Shown: piece by piece, positions 12,301-16,939 of the stretch
How positions within the stretch are numbered: the stretch's first letter is position 1
How the letters are laid out: each line of letters starts with the position of its first letter
Assembly (NCBI RefSeq): GCF_003112775.1
Contig: NZ_BFCH01000018.1
Coordinates: forward strand, 1,168,362-1,232,361
DNA: 64,000 bases
Direction: 5' to 3'
DNA from: Mycobacterium montefiorense
GTDB taxonomy: Bacteria > Actinomycetota > Actinomycetes > Mycobacteriales > Mycobacteriaceae
Notes under the pieces: model-generated
The model's database searches: none
What the model was told of the DNA's origin: nothing
Seen by the model: only the letters and a program-made list of their open reading frames with translations
Translations under genes and position numbers: made by a program

Positions 12301-12791
12301 AGCATGCCGTAGCCCTGGACGATGAGCCCGGCGAACACCCCGGTGGCACTGCCGCGCAGCCCGCTGGGGTCGATCCCGCCCCGCTCCAACGCCTCCCACG
12401 CCAGCTCCAGCAGCATCCGGTGCTGGGGGTCCATCGCGAGCGCCTCGGTGGGCGCGATGCCGAAGAACGCGGGGTCGAAGTCGGCGACGTCGTCGACGAA
12501 GCCGCCGGTGCGGGCGTATGTTTTGTGGCGCGCGTCGGGATCGGGGTCGAATAGGCCCGCCAGATCCCAGCCACGATCGGCCGGAAACTCCGAGATCACG
12601 TCGCGGCCGTCGGCCACCATTTGCCACAGACTCTCGGGCGTATCTACACCGCCCGGGAAGCGGCAGGACATACCCACGATCGCGATCGGCTCGCTCGAGC
12701 GCTCCAGCAGCGCACGGTTGGTGCGCTTCAGGCGTTCAACCTGGACCAGCGCTTTTCGCAGCGCCTCGGTCGCATGCTGGAGTTGATCCAC
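306..12791 (-). CDS. pks12: Pks12, two-module type I mycoketide synthase
   Basis: 4161 residues from a GTG start preceded by AAGGGG; M. tuberculosis Pks12 is about 4150. Two complete KS-AT-DH-ER-KR-ACP modules follow each other. Approximate landmarks: N-terminal docking helix 1-32; KS Cys in DTACSSS near 200 and 2228; AT GHSQGE near 645 and GHSIGE near 2673; DH HxxxGxxxxP near 954 and 2978; ER nucleotide loop (HAAAGGVGMA) near 1510 and 3542; KR TGGTGMAGS near 1689 and 3723; ACP LGFDSL near 2000 and 4037. AT1 carries YASH (methylmalonyl type) and AT2 carries HAFH (malonyl type). This fits the alternating C5 units of mycoketide, the lipid of mannosyl-beta-1-phosphomycoketides. Both KRs have the LDD motif of B-type reductases. 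There is no thioesterase. The acidic C-terminal tail (ending LSDDDEE) and N-terminal helix would suit head-to-tail docking between monomers, as reported for the family. Confidence 0.97.
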   Translation of the reverse strand: MDQLQHATEALRKALVQVERLKRTNRALLERSSEPIAIVGMSCRFPGGVDTPESLWQMVADGRDVISEFPADRGWDLAGLFDPDPDARHKTYARTGGFVDDVADFDPAFFGIAPTEALAMDPQHRMLLELAWEALERGGIDPSGLRGSATGVFAGLIVQGYGMLAEEIEGYRLTGMTSSVASGRVSYVLGLEGPAVSVDTACSSSLVALHMAVQSLRSGECDLALAGGATVNATPTVFIEFSRHRGLAPDGRCKAYAGAADGVGWSEGGAMLVVERLSDARRLGHPVLALVRGSAVNQDGASNGLTAPNGPSQQRVVRAALANAGLSTAEVDAVEGHGTGTTLGDPIEAQALLATYGQDRSEPLWLGSIKSNMGHTQAAAGVAGVIKMVQAMHHETLPATLHVDQPSPHVDWSAGAVSLLSEARPWPAADHARRAGISSFGISGTNAHVIVESAPAEDPRDPGPAPTVVPWALSAKSLAALTSQAARLAAQVAGDQGLDLADVAWSLAGRATFEHRAVVVGSDRDQLLAGLAELAGDDPGSSIIRGAARPVGKQVFVFPGQGSQWLGMGIELLDAAPVFAQQIEVCAEAFAEFVDWSLIAVLRGAPAAPGMDRVDVVQPVLFAVMVSLAELWKSVGVNPDAVIGHSQGEIAAAYVAGALSLRDAARVVTLRSKLLRSLAHTGGMLSIACSTERARELLAPYGNRLSIAAVNGPFAVVVSGEVAALEEVVGFCADLDLRTRRIDVDYASHSVEVEAIRDELTQVLAGIEPRSTRIAFFSTVTGNRLDTASLDASYWYRNIRQTVQFDQAVRTACEHGYRTFIESSPHPALIAGIEDTYNDTGAADTEAIVVPTLGRDDGGLERFLMSAAAAFTAGVHVNWRGVLGGAGFVELPTYAFDRRRFWLAGEGVGADAAGLGLGTSEHALLSAVVDLPASGGVVLTGRLSPSLQGWLADHAVSGTPVFPGAGFVELAIRAGDEVGCSTVDELTLQAPLMLPVTDAGFGSVAVQVVVDASDESGRRSVTIFSRVDADSAWMCHAEGELSSAPLEPKADLSVWPPAGAVAVDAADGYEKLAARGYGYGPAFRGLTATWVRGDEVFAEVRLPDAAGGVNGFGVHPALLDAAMHSMVIAHQDADETDVVLPFAWQGVSLHAAGASAVRARIAPAGPSAVSIELADGLGLPVLSVGTMAVRPVNEQQLRAAISSSGPDRLFEVVWSPASSAAGAKQASPHQLLESVATEDDPVAASYLRTHQVLAAVQSWLTEQESGVLVVATRGAIGLPGEDVTDLAGAAVWGLVRSAQTEHPGRIVLVDSDAPLDDATTAAVVAAAEPQVLLRGATIYIPRVNGSRAVDGILAPPAEGPWRLGISSAGTFENLRLEPVPNAGAPLEPGQVRVALRAIATNFRDVMITLGMFTHDALLGGEGAGVVVEVGPGVTEFAVGDSVYGFFPDGSGTLVPGDIRLLQPKPADWSCAEAAAISAVFTTAYMAFIHLADVKPGQRVLVHAAAGGVGMAAVQLARHLGLEVFGTASRGKWDTLRAMGFDEDHIGDSRSLEFEEKFRAVTGGRGMDVVLDSLAGEFVDASLRLVAPGGVFLEMGKTDIRDPGVVAREYPGVRYRAFDLFEPGRPRMHEWMLELAELFDTGVLRPLPVTTFDVRRARTALRYLSQARHIGKVVLTLPDAWAAGTVLITGGTGMAGSTLARHLVTHHGVQNLLLLSRRGPDAAGSAELVAELEAAGARTTVIACDAADRGALAATVADIPAQHPLSGVIHAAGVLDDAVVTSLTPERVDAVLRAKVDAAWNLHELTRDLDVSAFVMFSSMAGLVGSSGQANYAAGNTFLDGLAAHRRAHGLPAISLGWGLWDQASAMTGGLDAAGLARLSRDGILALSSAEAMELFDTALIVDQPFIAPARIDLAALRAHAAVVPPMFADLLNAPARRQVDDSLAAAKLKSALAHRLHGLSEPEQHALVLDLVRSHIATVLGNSTAEAIDPDKAFQDLGFDSLTAVEMRNRLKIATGLALSPTLIFDYPTPSGLASYICNELAGVPQEIAQTAVVRVTGDDPIVIVGMSCRYPGGVTSPDDLWEMLTEGRDVLTEFPSNRGWDLSGVYNPDPDVPGTCYTRTGGFVDGVADFDPAFFGIAPSEALAMDPQQRMFLELSWEALERAGIEPGTLRGSATGMFAGIYTQGYGIGAAPTAEGFRLTGQSSSVASGRVSYVLGLEGPAVSVDTACSSSLVALHMAAQSLRSGECDLALAGGVTVNATPDIFVEFSRMRGLSVDGRCKAYAGAADGTGFSEGGGMLVVERLSDARRLGHPVLAVVRGSAINQDGASNGLTAPNGPSQQRVVRAALASAGLSAAEVDVVEGHGTGTTLGDPIEAQALLATYGQHRTEPLLLGSIKSNMGHTQAAAGVAGVIKMVLAMRHELLPATLHVDQPSPHVDWTVGSVSLLTEARQWPAAGRVHRAGVSSFGISGTNAHVIIEAAPVDPDHLVDRPKVPVLPWVVSAKSLSALGSHASRLAVHLRVHGNLDVADVAWSLAGRSNFEHRAIVTGADRDQLIAGLDELATGEAASVVRGSAAPGAKTVFVFPGQGSQILGMGRGLHAGYPVFAEAFNTVVAELDRHLLRPLREVMWGHDEDLLNTTEFAQPALFAVEVALYRLLESWGVRPDFVLGHSIGELAAAHVADVLSLQNAAVLVAARGRFMQALPVGGAMIAVQATEEEVLPQLAPFEQTGVGIAAVNGPGSVVISGEEDKVTAIAERLRADGRRVHQLAVSHAFHSPLMDPMIDEFGTVAAGLAVGKPTIPIVSNVTGQLASDDFATAAYWKRHVRVAVRFADSVRFVHSAGGTRFLEVGPSSGLTASIEESFPDAPVFTMSALRKDRSEPETLTNAIAQGFVAGMDVDWRGVLGQARFVELPTYAFERRRFWLAGDGMPADAAGLGLAASEHALLGAVVELPASGGVVLTGRLSPSVQTWLNDHAVGGVVLFPGAGFVELAIRAGDEVGCGVVDELNLAAPLVLPAGGSVAIQVVVGGTDDSGARALSVFSRAEAGSGWSLHAEGVLRAGSAESCADLSAWPPIGAVPVDVGDGYERLAERGYGYGPAFRGLTSMWRRGDEVFAEVTLPADAGVSVAGFGVHPVMLDAAMHAVILASDSDELVEGSMLVPFSWQQVSLHAAGASAVRARIVPVSESAVSIELADGLGLPVLSVASMVARPVTDQQLLAAVSNSGPDRLFEVDWIAAPASSAQPVSVCTWGAPESQPAEGQRSAVLFESAAIADDVLAGVYGATRAVLPVLQTWLAREGAGTLVVATRGATTLPGEKITDLAGAAVWGLVRSAQTEHPGRIVLADTDGSFDDEAVAAVLATGEPQVVVRGAKVYIARVHGSRALGGLLVPPGDGPWRLGMSSRGTFENLRLERIPDADARLEPGQVRVALSAIAANFRDVMIALGLYPDPDAVMGIEASGVVIETASQDGRFAIGDRVMGLFPDGTGTIATTDQRLLAKMPAGWSHTAAATTTVVFATAYYALTDLAAAKPGQRVLVHAAAGGVGMAAVQLARHLGLEVFATASRGKWDTLRAMGFDDDHIGDSRSLEFEDKFRAVTAGRGMDVVLDSLAGDFVDASLRLVAPGGIFLEMGKTDIREPAKVAEEHHEVRYRAFDLFEAGPERIQQMLDELAALFGDDVLRPLPVTRFDVRRAPAALRYLSQARHVGKVVMTMPDGWSAGTVLITGGTGMAGSALARHLVSRRGARNVVLVSRRGLDAPGAAELMTELSAMGAQVQVVACDVADREALAKVIADIPVQRPLSGVIHAAGMLDDAVISSLTPERVDAVLRAKVDGAWNLHELTRELDVSAFVLFSSMAGLAGASGQANYAAANSFLDGLAVHRRGDGLPAMSLGWGLWDQASAMTGALGAADRARFGRDGIVAMSSDQALELMDTALIVDEPFLMPAHIDLAALRVKFDGGTLPPMFVDLINAPTRRQVDDSLAAAKSKSALLQRLEGLPEDEQYAVLLDLVRSNIATVLGNSSPESIDPERAFQELGFDSLTAVEMRNRLKSATGLALSPTLIFDYPNCAALAGYMHSELVGSSEESAPAAAPGEADIQRVVGSIPVKRLRQAGVLELLLALATEDSTAAAPVAGASTEKDIADMDLEDLLNAALSDDDEE
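600..12690. repeat. 6-kb imperfect direct duplication of PKS modules
   Basis: The two pks12 modules (roughly 12690-6600 and 6600-600) are similar along their whole length at an offset of about 6.0-6.1 kb. Long stretches are nearly identical at DNA level in KS, ER and KR, for example around 5560-5600 versus 11640-11680 and around 2150-2180 versus 8270-8300. The AT domains and the N-terminal half of DH differ more. This is a module duplication with partial homogenisation and a likely site of assembly collapse or recombination. Confidence 0.85.
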
Positions 12792-13189
12792 CTCAGTACC
12801 CCTTGCCTAACATTTGGTCTCTCCCGAACACGGGATGCCAACCACCGGATGCCGAGTCACGGCAGTCGCTGCACGAAGCGCGTTTCCGAGCCGCGTCGTG
12901 CTGCTCTCCGACCCAAGAATGTCGCTGGTGAGTATGGCTAACTCCGACAGGATTTCAAAACGTCCGATGCTCCCGGCTGCTAAAGGAGGATCGGGTCCGA
13001 CGTGCGGAACGCCGTGTCCAATGGGATGGCGGCGCGCCCGGTGCCGCTGCGGTCCCGCTGACCGCGCCATACGCGTAGCACCCCGTCCATGGCGCGACTG
13101 TACCCGGCTAACCATCGGTAGTGGTCGGGTACCTGGCGGTGGGATTTCCATCGGAGCCGGGCAGTGTGGCACGGCACCGACTGGCGCGG
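12792..13189. other. pks12 upstream intergenic region
   Basis: No convincing gene in about 400 bp. Frames that cross it (for example a long plus-strand frame to 13410) have the Arg/Pro-rich composition of shadow frames and lack a start site with any support. The only signal I see is a possible minus-strand promoter for pks12, listed separately. Confidence 0.5.
12931..12958 (-). promoter_or_regulatory. candidate SigA-type promoter for pks12
   Basis: On the minus strand TTGAAA (12958-12953) is followed after 16 bp by CATACT (12936-12931). Transcription would start near 12924, leaving a leader of about 130 nt before the pks12 GTG. The match is moderate. Confidence 0.35.
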
Positions 13190-13540
13190 TCAGACGACCG
13201 CTCGACGCCAGCCGTCGGCTGCCTGGGCGGCACGGAGCAGCGTCTCGCACAGTTCGCGCAATTCGGTTGCTTCGGCACCTTCGTCGAGCGCCGTGGCGAC
13301 GTCCTCCGCTGCGCATCGGAGCTGGTAAACGCGATCTGACAGGTCGGACGCGTCGTCAGCCGACAGCACCACAGCATCGGCCGGCAGCGCGGTCGTTTCA
13401 CCCCGGTTGATCGAAGCCCGCTGCTCGTAGGCCCGTTGCCGGCACGACTGCCGACAGTATTGACGGCGTCGACCCATCCCGACTTCGGTAACGTCTCGAC
13501 CGCACCAACGGCATGGCTGTGGGTGGGAACGGCGGCTCAC
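13190..13540 (-). CDS. small zinc-finger-like protein (Rv2049c-like position)
   Basis: 116 residues from a GTG start. The N-terminus is basic with a probable four-Cys metal site: Cys10, Cys13, Cys29 and Cys33 (CRWCGRD and QYCRQSCRQRAYEQR). The rest (about 60-116) is an acidic amphipathic helical region rich in Ala, Glu and Leu. This looks like a small nucleic-acid-binding or adaptor protein. It sits upstream of pks12 on the same strand, as Rv2049c does in M. tuberculosis, but is longer than that 73-residue annotation. It is separated from pks12 by about 400 bp, so it is probably transcribed independently. Function unknown. Confidence 0.75.
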   Translation of the reverse strand: MSRRSHPQPCRWCGRDVTEVGMGRRRQYCRQSCRQRAYEQRASINRGETTALPADAVVLSADDASDLSDRVYQLRCAAEDVATALDEGAEATELRELCETLLRAAQAADGWRRAVV

Positions 13541-13618
13541 GCCTGCCGACTTTAGTCCGCCCCTCTCTGCGATCCCGGTATCATTGACGGTCGAGTCGCG
13601 TACGCCGCGTGTCGACTC

Positions 13619-13645
13619 GGGAACTACGCAGAACGTCCTAACGTT
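13619..13645 (+). promoter_or_regulatory. candidate SigH/SigE-type stress promoter of rbpA
   Basis: GGGAAC at 13619-13624 is followed by a 17-bp spacer and CGTT at 13642-13645, the pattern of SigH/SigE-family promoters (GGAAC, then CGTT). A second possible housekeeping -10, TAGAAT, lies at 13657-13662 without a good -35. The rbpA start is about 60 bp downstream. Confidence 0.5.
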
Positions 13646-13710
13646 TGCTATGCGAATAGAATCGCGTCACCGGAGCTAAGAGCTCAAATGATTTAAAAGG
13701 AGTAGCAGCC

Positions 13711-14046
13711 ATGGCTGATCGTGTGTTGAGGGGCAGTCGCCTCGGAGCCGTGAGCTATGAGACCGACCGTAACCATGACCTGGCGCCGCGTCAGCTCGCG
13801 AAGTACCGCACCGAGAACGGCGAGGAGTTCGAAGTTCCGTTCGCCGACGACGCTGACATTCCCGGCACCTGGCTGTGCCGCAACGGCATGGAAGGCACCC
13901 TGATCGAGGGTGACCTGCCCGAGCCGAAGAAGGTCAAGCCGCCGCGCACGCACTGGGACATGCTGCTGGAGCGTCGCACCGTCGAAGAGCTCGAAGAGCT
14001 GCTCAAGGAGCGCCTCGAACTGATCAGGACGAAACGGCGCGGCTGA
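13711..14046 (+). CDS. rbpA: RbpA, RNA polymerase-binding transcription activator
   Basis: 111 residues, the family length, starting at an ATG preceded by AAAAGGAG. RbpA binds RNA polymerase holoenzyme containing SigA or SigB and stabilises open complexes; it is essential in mycobacteria. Visible parts are the N-terminal tail (MADRVLRGSRLGAVSYE), the core fold with TENGEEFEVPFA and GTWLCRNG, the basic linker EPKKVKPPR that contacts promoter DNA, and the C-terminal helix HWDMLLERRTVEELEELL that binds sigma domain 2. It is monocistronic and converges on ppm1, with only 14 bp between the two stop codons. Confidence 0.97.
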   Translation: MADRVLRGSRLGAVSYETDRNHDLAPRQLAKYRTENGEEFEVPFADDADIPGTWLCRNGMEGTLIEGDLPEPKKVKPPRTHWDMLLERRTVEELEELLKERLELIRTKRRG

Positions 14047-14060
14047 CCGGCTTCCGGGCG

Positions 14061-14855
14061 CTACGTCCGGTTGGTAGCGCGGGAAGCCCGGGCGCCGCTC
14101 CTACGGCTCTCGACACCCCATTTCGCGACCTTGACCAGCGCCTCGCGAATGTTGGATCCGCTCATTTTGGAGACGCCTAGTTCGCGCTCGGTGAAGGTGA
14201 TCGGCACTTCGGCGACGATGAACCCGTTGTCCAGCGTGCGACGGGTCAGATCGATCTGGAAGCAATAGCCCTTGGAGTCCACACCGTCGAGATCAATCGC
14301 CTCGAGAACCTCGCGGCGATAGGCGCGGTAGCCGGCGGTGATGTCATGGATGTCGATATCGAGCGCCAGTCGCGCGTAGGTGTTGGCCGTCCAGGACAGC
14401 GCCCAGCGTCGCTTCGGCCAGTTGCGCACCGCTCCCCCGTCGACGTAGCGCGAACCGATGACCAGATCGGCTCCCGAGTCGACGGCATCCAGCAGACGGC
14501 GCAGCTGCTCGGGCGCATGACTGCCGTCGGCGTCCATCTCGACGAGGACCGAGTACTCCCGACTCAAACCCCAGGCGAAGCCCGCGAGGTAGGCGGCGCC
14601 CAGGCCATCCTTGGCCGTGCGGTGCATGACGTGCGTGCGCCCGCCGTCGGCCACGGCCAACTCGTCGGCGAGCTGACCGGTCCCGTCCGGGCTGCCGTCG
14701 TCCACGATCAGCACGTGCACATCGGGGCAGGCGTCCGTCAGCCGCCGATGGATCAGCGGCAAGTTCTCCAGCTCGTTGAAGGTCGGAATGATAACCAGGA
14801 CACGCTGGCTAGGACGATTGCCCGGGGTTCGGGTCGCCTGCTCGCCGGTGGTCAT
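14061..14855 (-). CDS. ppm1: polyprenol monophosphomannose synthase Ppm1 (GT2)
   Basis: 264 residues. A family-2 glycosyltransferase that transfers mannose from GDP-mannose to polyprenyl phosphate; the product feeds lipomannan, lipoarabinomannan and protein mannosylation. Seen: VLVIIPTFNELENLP at the start of the fold, DDGSPDGTG, the metal-binding MDADGSHAPEQ, and the conserved TERELGVSKMSG near the C-terminus. Its ATG overlaps the stop of lnt by four bases (ATGA) and AGGAG lies 7 nt upstream, so the two are translationally coupled. In M. tuberculosis the same two activities are one fused protein (Rv2051c). Here they are separate, as described for M. smegmatis. Confidence 0.93.
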   Translation of the reverse strand: MTTGEQATRTPGNRPSQRVLVIIPTFNELENLPLIHRRLTDACPDVHVLIVDDGSPDGTGQLADELAVADGGRTHVMHRTAKDGLGAAYLAGFAWGLSREYSVLVEMDADGSHAPEQLRRLLDAVDSGADLVIGSRYVDGGAVRNWPKRRWALSWTANTYARLALDIDIHDITAGYRAYRREVLEAIDLDGVDSKGYCFQIDLTRRTLDNGFIVAEVPITFTERELGVSKMSGSNIREALVKVAKWGVESRRSGARASRATNRT

Positions 14856-16939
14856 TTATCTCCTCTGTGTCGCCCGAGATAACGCGGTTGTGGCCCGCCC
14901 TTTTGGTGAAGCGGAGTGTAGTCACCGGCGGTGTCCGGCGGAGCGTCGTGCGCGGTCGTCGGGGCTTCCTCGTCGGACCGGGGTTCCTCCGCGGCCACCC
15001 CGCCGTCCGCCGATTCAGCCGACGGCCTGGACCTGTGCCGAAACGAACGCGGGAAGCTCCTATTGTGCCGTATTCCGGCCAGGATGACCGCTCCGGCCGC
15101 CGCAAGCAGAACCCACTGCACGATCGGCGACCATTGGGTTGCCGGCGTCAGCTTTGTCTTGAGGCGCACCTGGATGTCCAGGTAGGCGGGCTGGAAGAAG
15201 TCGGTGCGCACCAGCTCATCGCCGTCGGGCGCGATCACCGCACTGATCCCGGTCGTGCCGGCGACCACGACGTATCGGTCGTGCTCGACCGCCCGCACCT
15301 TGGCGAACGCCAGCTGTTGCTCGCTCATGCGCTTGTTGAAGGTGGCGTTGTTGGCGGGCACCGCGAGCAGCTGGGCGCCGTTGAGGACGGCCTTTCGCGG
15401 CACCCGGTCGAAGATGACCTCCCAGCAGGTGGCGACGCCGACCGGTACTCCGCCGATGTGCACGACGTCGCTGCCTTTACCGGGGATGAAATTGCCGGCC
15501 AGGCCGGCATAGCCCGACAGCTGTTTGAAAAGCCACGGCATGGGCAGGTATTCGCCGAATGGCTGCACGATCTCCTTGTCGTGGCGGTCGGCCGGCCCGG
15601 AGACCGGATTCCACACGATGGCGGTATTGGTGTATTCGACGGGCTCTTTGTCGCGGCCGGGCACCGCGAGGACCGAGCCGATCAGGATCGGCGCATTGAT
15701 CGCGTGCGCTGCCTCCGCGATCCGTTGGGCGGCGTCGGCGTTGACGAAGGGATCGATGTCGGAGGAGTCCTCCGGCCAGATGACGAACTGAGGTTGCGGG
15801 GCCGCCCCGGCCCGCACGTTCTCGGCCAACCGCAGCGTCTCGGCGACGTGGTTGTCCAGTACCGCTCGACGTTGCTCGTTGAAGCCGAGACCGAGCCGGG
15901 GCACATTGCCTTGTACGGCCGCAACAGTCACCGTCGGGTCGCCACCGGAACCGGCACCGGAATGCCGCACCTGCGGCCAGGCAATGACCGCGGCGAACAG
16001 CACCAGACAGATGCAGACACCGGGAAGCACTACAGCGGGCGGCGGTGGTGCGGCATCCTCGGCTGCCTCGGCCGGAGCGCCGGCACGCACCCGGCTACCG
16101 GTGCGCCACCACTTGGCGATTTCCAGCGCGATGGCGGTCGCGCTGAAACCCAGCAGCATGACGCCCACCGACAGCAGCGCCACCCCGCCGAGCTGAACCA
16201 ACGGCAGCAGAGGCCCTTCAGCCTGGCCGTAAGCCACCGCACCCCAGGGAAAACCGCCGAACGGGAAGACCGACTTCAGCCACTCCTGGCCCGCCCACAC
16301 CAATGCGAACCAGATGGGCCAGCCGGGCAGTCGGCGCAACACGATCGCGAAGAAACCGAATAGGCCGGGGAACAGCGCGCACATCGTGCCCAGCGCGAGC
16401 CACGGTACGGCGCCCACCAGCAGGCTGATCCACGGCAGCAGTGGCAGGTAGAACGCCAGTCCGAATAGGAATCCGTAGCCGAAGCCACCGGCCAGTGTCG
16501 TGGCGGGATGTTTGAGCACCCACGCCAGCAGCGCGGCGGCGACGACGGCGGCCCACCACCAGTTCACCGAGGGGAAGCTGGCACACAGCAGCAGTCCGCC
16601 GGCGATCGTGGCCACCAAACGCGACAGCCGGGGCAGCATCGCCGCCCCGATCGCGGGGAGCCGCGCGATCGCCCCGGTGCCCAGCCTGGCTATCGCGTGG
16701 CCTGACGCGGCGGCCAGCCGAGCGGCCAAGCCCGGCCCGTCGGGCTCGCTCGGGGTATGGTCTTCGGCCGCATGCGATCCCGAGACGTCTTCTTCCACCG
16801 GCTCGGCCTCGACCTCGTCCTCGAGCGCGTCCGCGTCGACGGTGTCTGGCGCCTCGGCGTCTTCGGGGTTCTCCTGCACCGGGTGGCTTTCGCTGGCCTC
16901 GGCGGGCCGCCTGTCGCGGCCAAACCACTGCCTAGCCAT
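14852..16939 (-). CDS. lnt: apolipoprotein N-acyltransferase Lnt
   Basis: 695 residues. It would N-acylate the lipidated N-terminal cysteine of lipoproteins at the membrane. An acidic, probably disordered extension covers about 1-85 (DALEDEVEAEPVEEDVSGS). A multi-spanning membrane domain lies at about 100-320 and a nitrilase-like catalytic domain follows. The expected Glu-Lys-Cys triad is visible: Glu in FVIWPEDSS, Lys in RHDKEIVQPFGEY and Cys in GVATCWEVIFD. After a last membrane segment (WVLLAAAGAVILAG) there is a charged C-terminal tail of about 75 residues; in a fused Rv2051c-type protein the Ppm domain would follow here. It overlaps the upstream amidohydrolase by 8 bp and ppm1 by 4 bp. 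Confidence 0.92.
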   Translation of the reverse strand: MARQWFGRDRRPAEASESHPVQENPEDAEAPDTVDADALEDEVEAEPVEEDVSGSHAAEDHTPSEPDGPGLAARLAAASGHAIARLGTGAIARLPAIGAAMLPRLSRLVATIAGGLLLCASFPSVNWWWAAVVAAALLAWVLKHPATTLAGGFGYGFLFGLAFYLPLLPWISLLVGAVPWLALGTMCALFPGLFGFFAIVLRRLPGWPIWFALVWAGQEWLKSVFPFGGFPWGAVAYGQAEGPLLPLVQLGGVALLSVGVMLLGFSATAIALEIAKWWRTGSRVRAGAPAEAAEDAAPPPPAVVLPGVCICLVLFAAVIAWPQVRHSGAGSGGDPTVTVAAVQGNVPRLGLGFNEQRRAVLDNHVAETLRLAENVRAGAAPQPQFVIWPEDSSDIDPFVNADAAQRIAEAAHAINAPILIGSVLAVPGRDKEPVEYTNTAIVWNPVSGPADRHDKEIVQPFGEYLPMPWLFKQLSGYAGLAGNFIPGKGSDVVHIGGVPVGVATCWEVIFDRVPRKAVLNGAQLLAVPANNATFNKRMSEQQLAFAKVRAVEHDRYVVVAGTTGISAVIAPDGDELVRTDFFQPAYLDIQVRLKTKLTPATQWSPIVQWVLLAAAGAVILAGIRHNRSFPRSFRHRSRPSAESADGGVAAEEPRSDEEAPTTAHDAPPDTAGDYTPLHQKGGPQPRYLGRHRGDK

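Noticed and set aside
12814..13410. 198-codon plus-strand frame between pks12 and the zinc-finger gene
   Set aside because: Arg- and Pro-rich shadow composition, overlap with the better-supported minus-strand gene, and no family resemblance.
14046..14071. Rho-independent terminator between rbpA and ppm1
   Set aside because: Only a 5-bp ACCGG/CCGGT stem with a 16-nt loop and no T-run.
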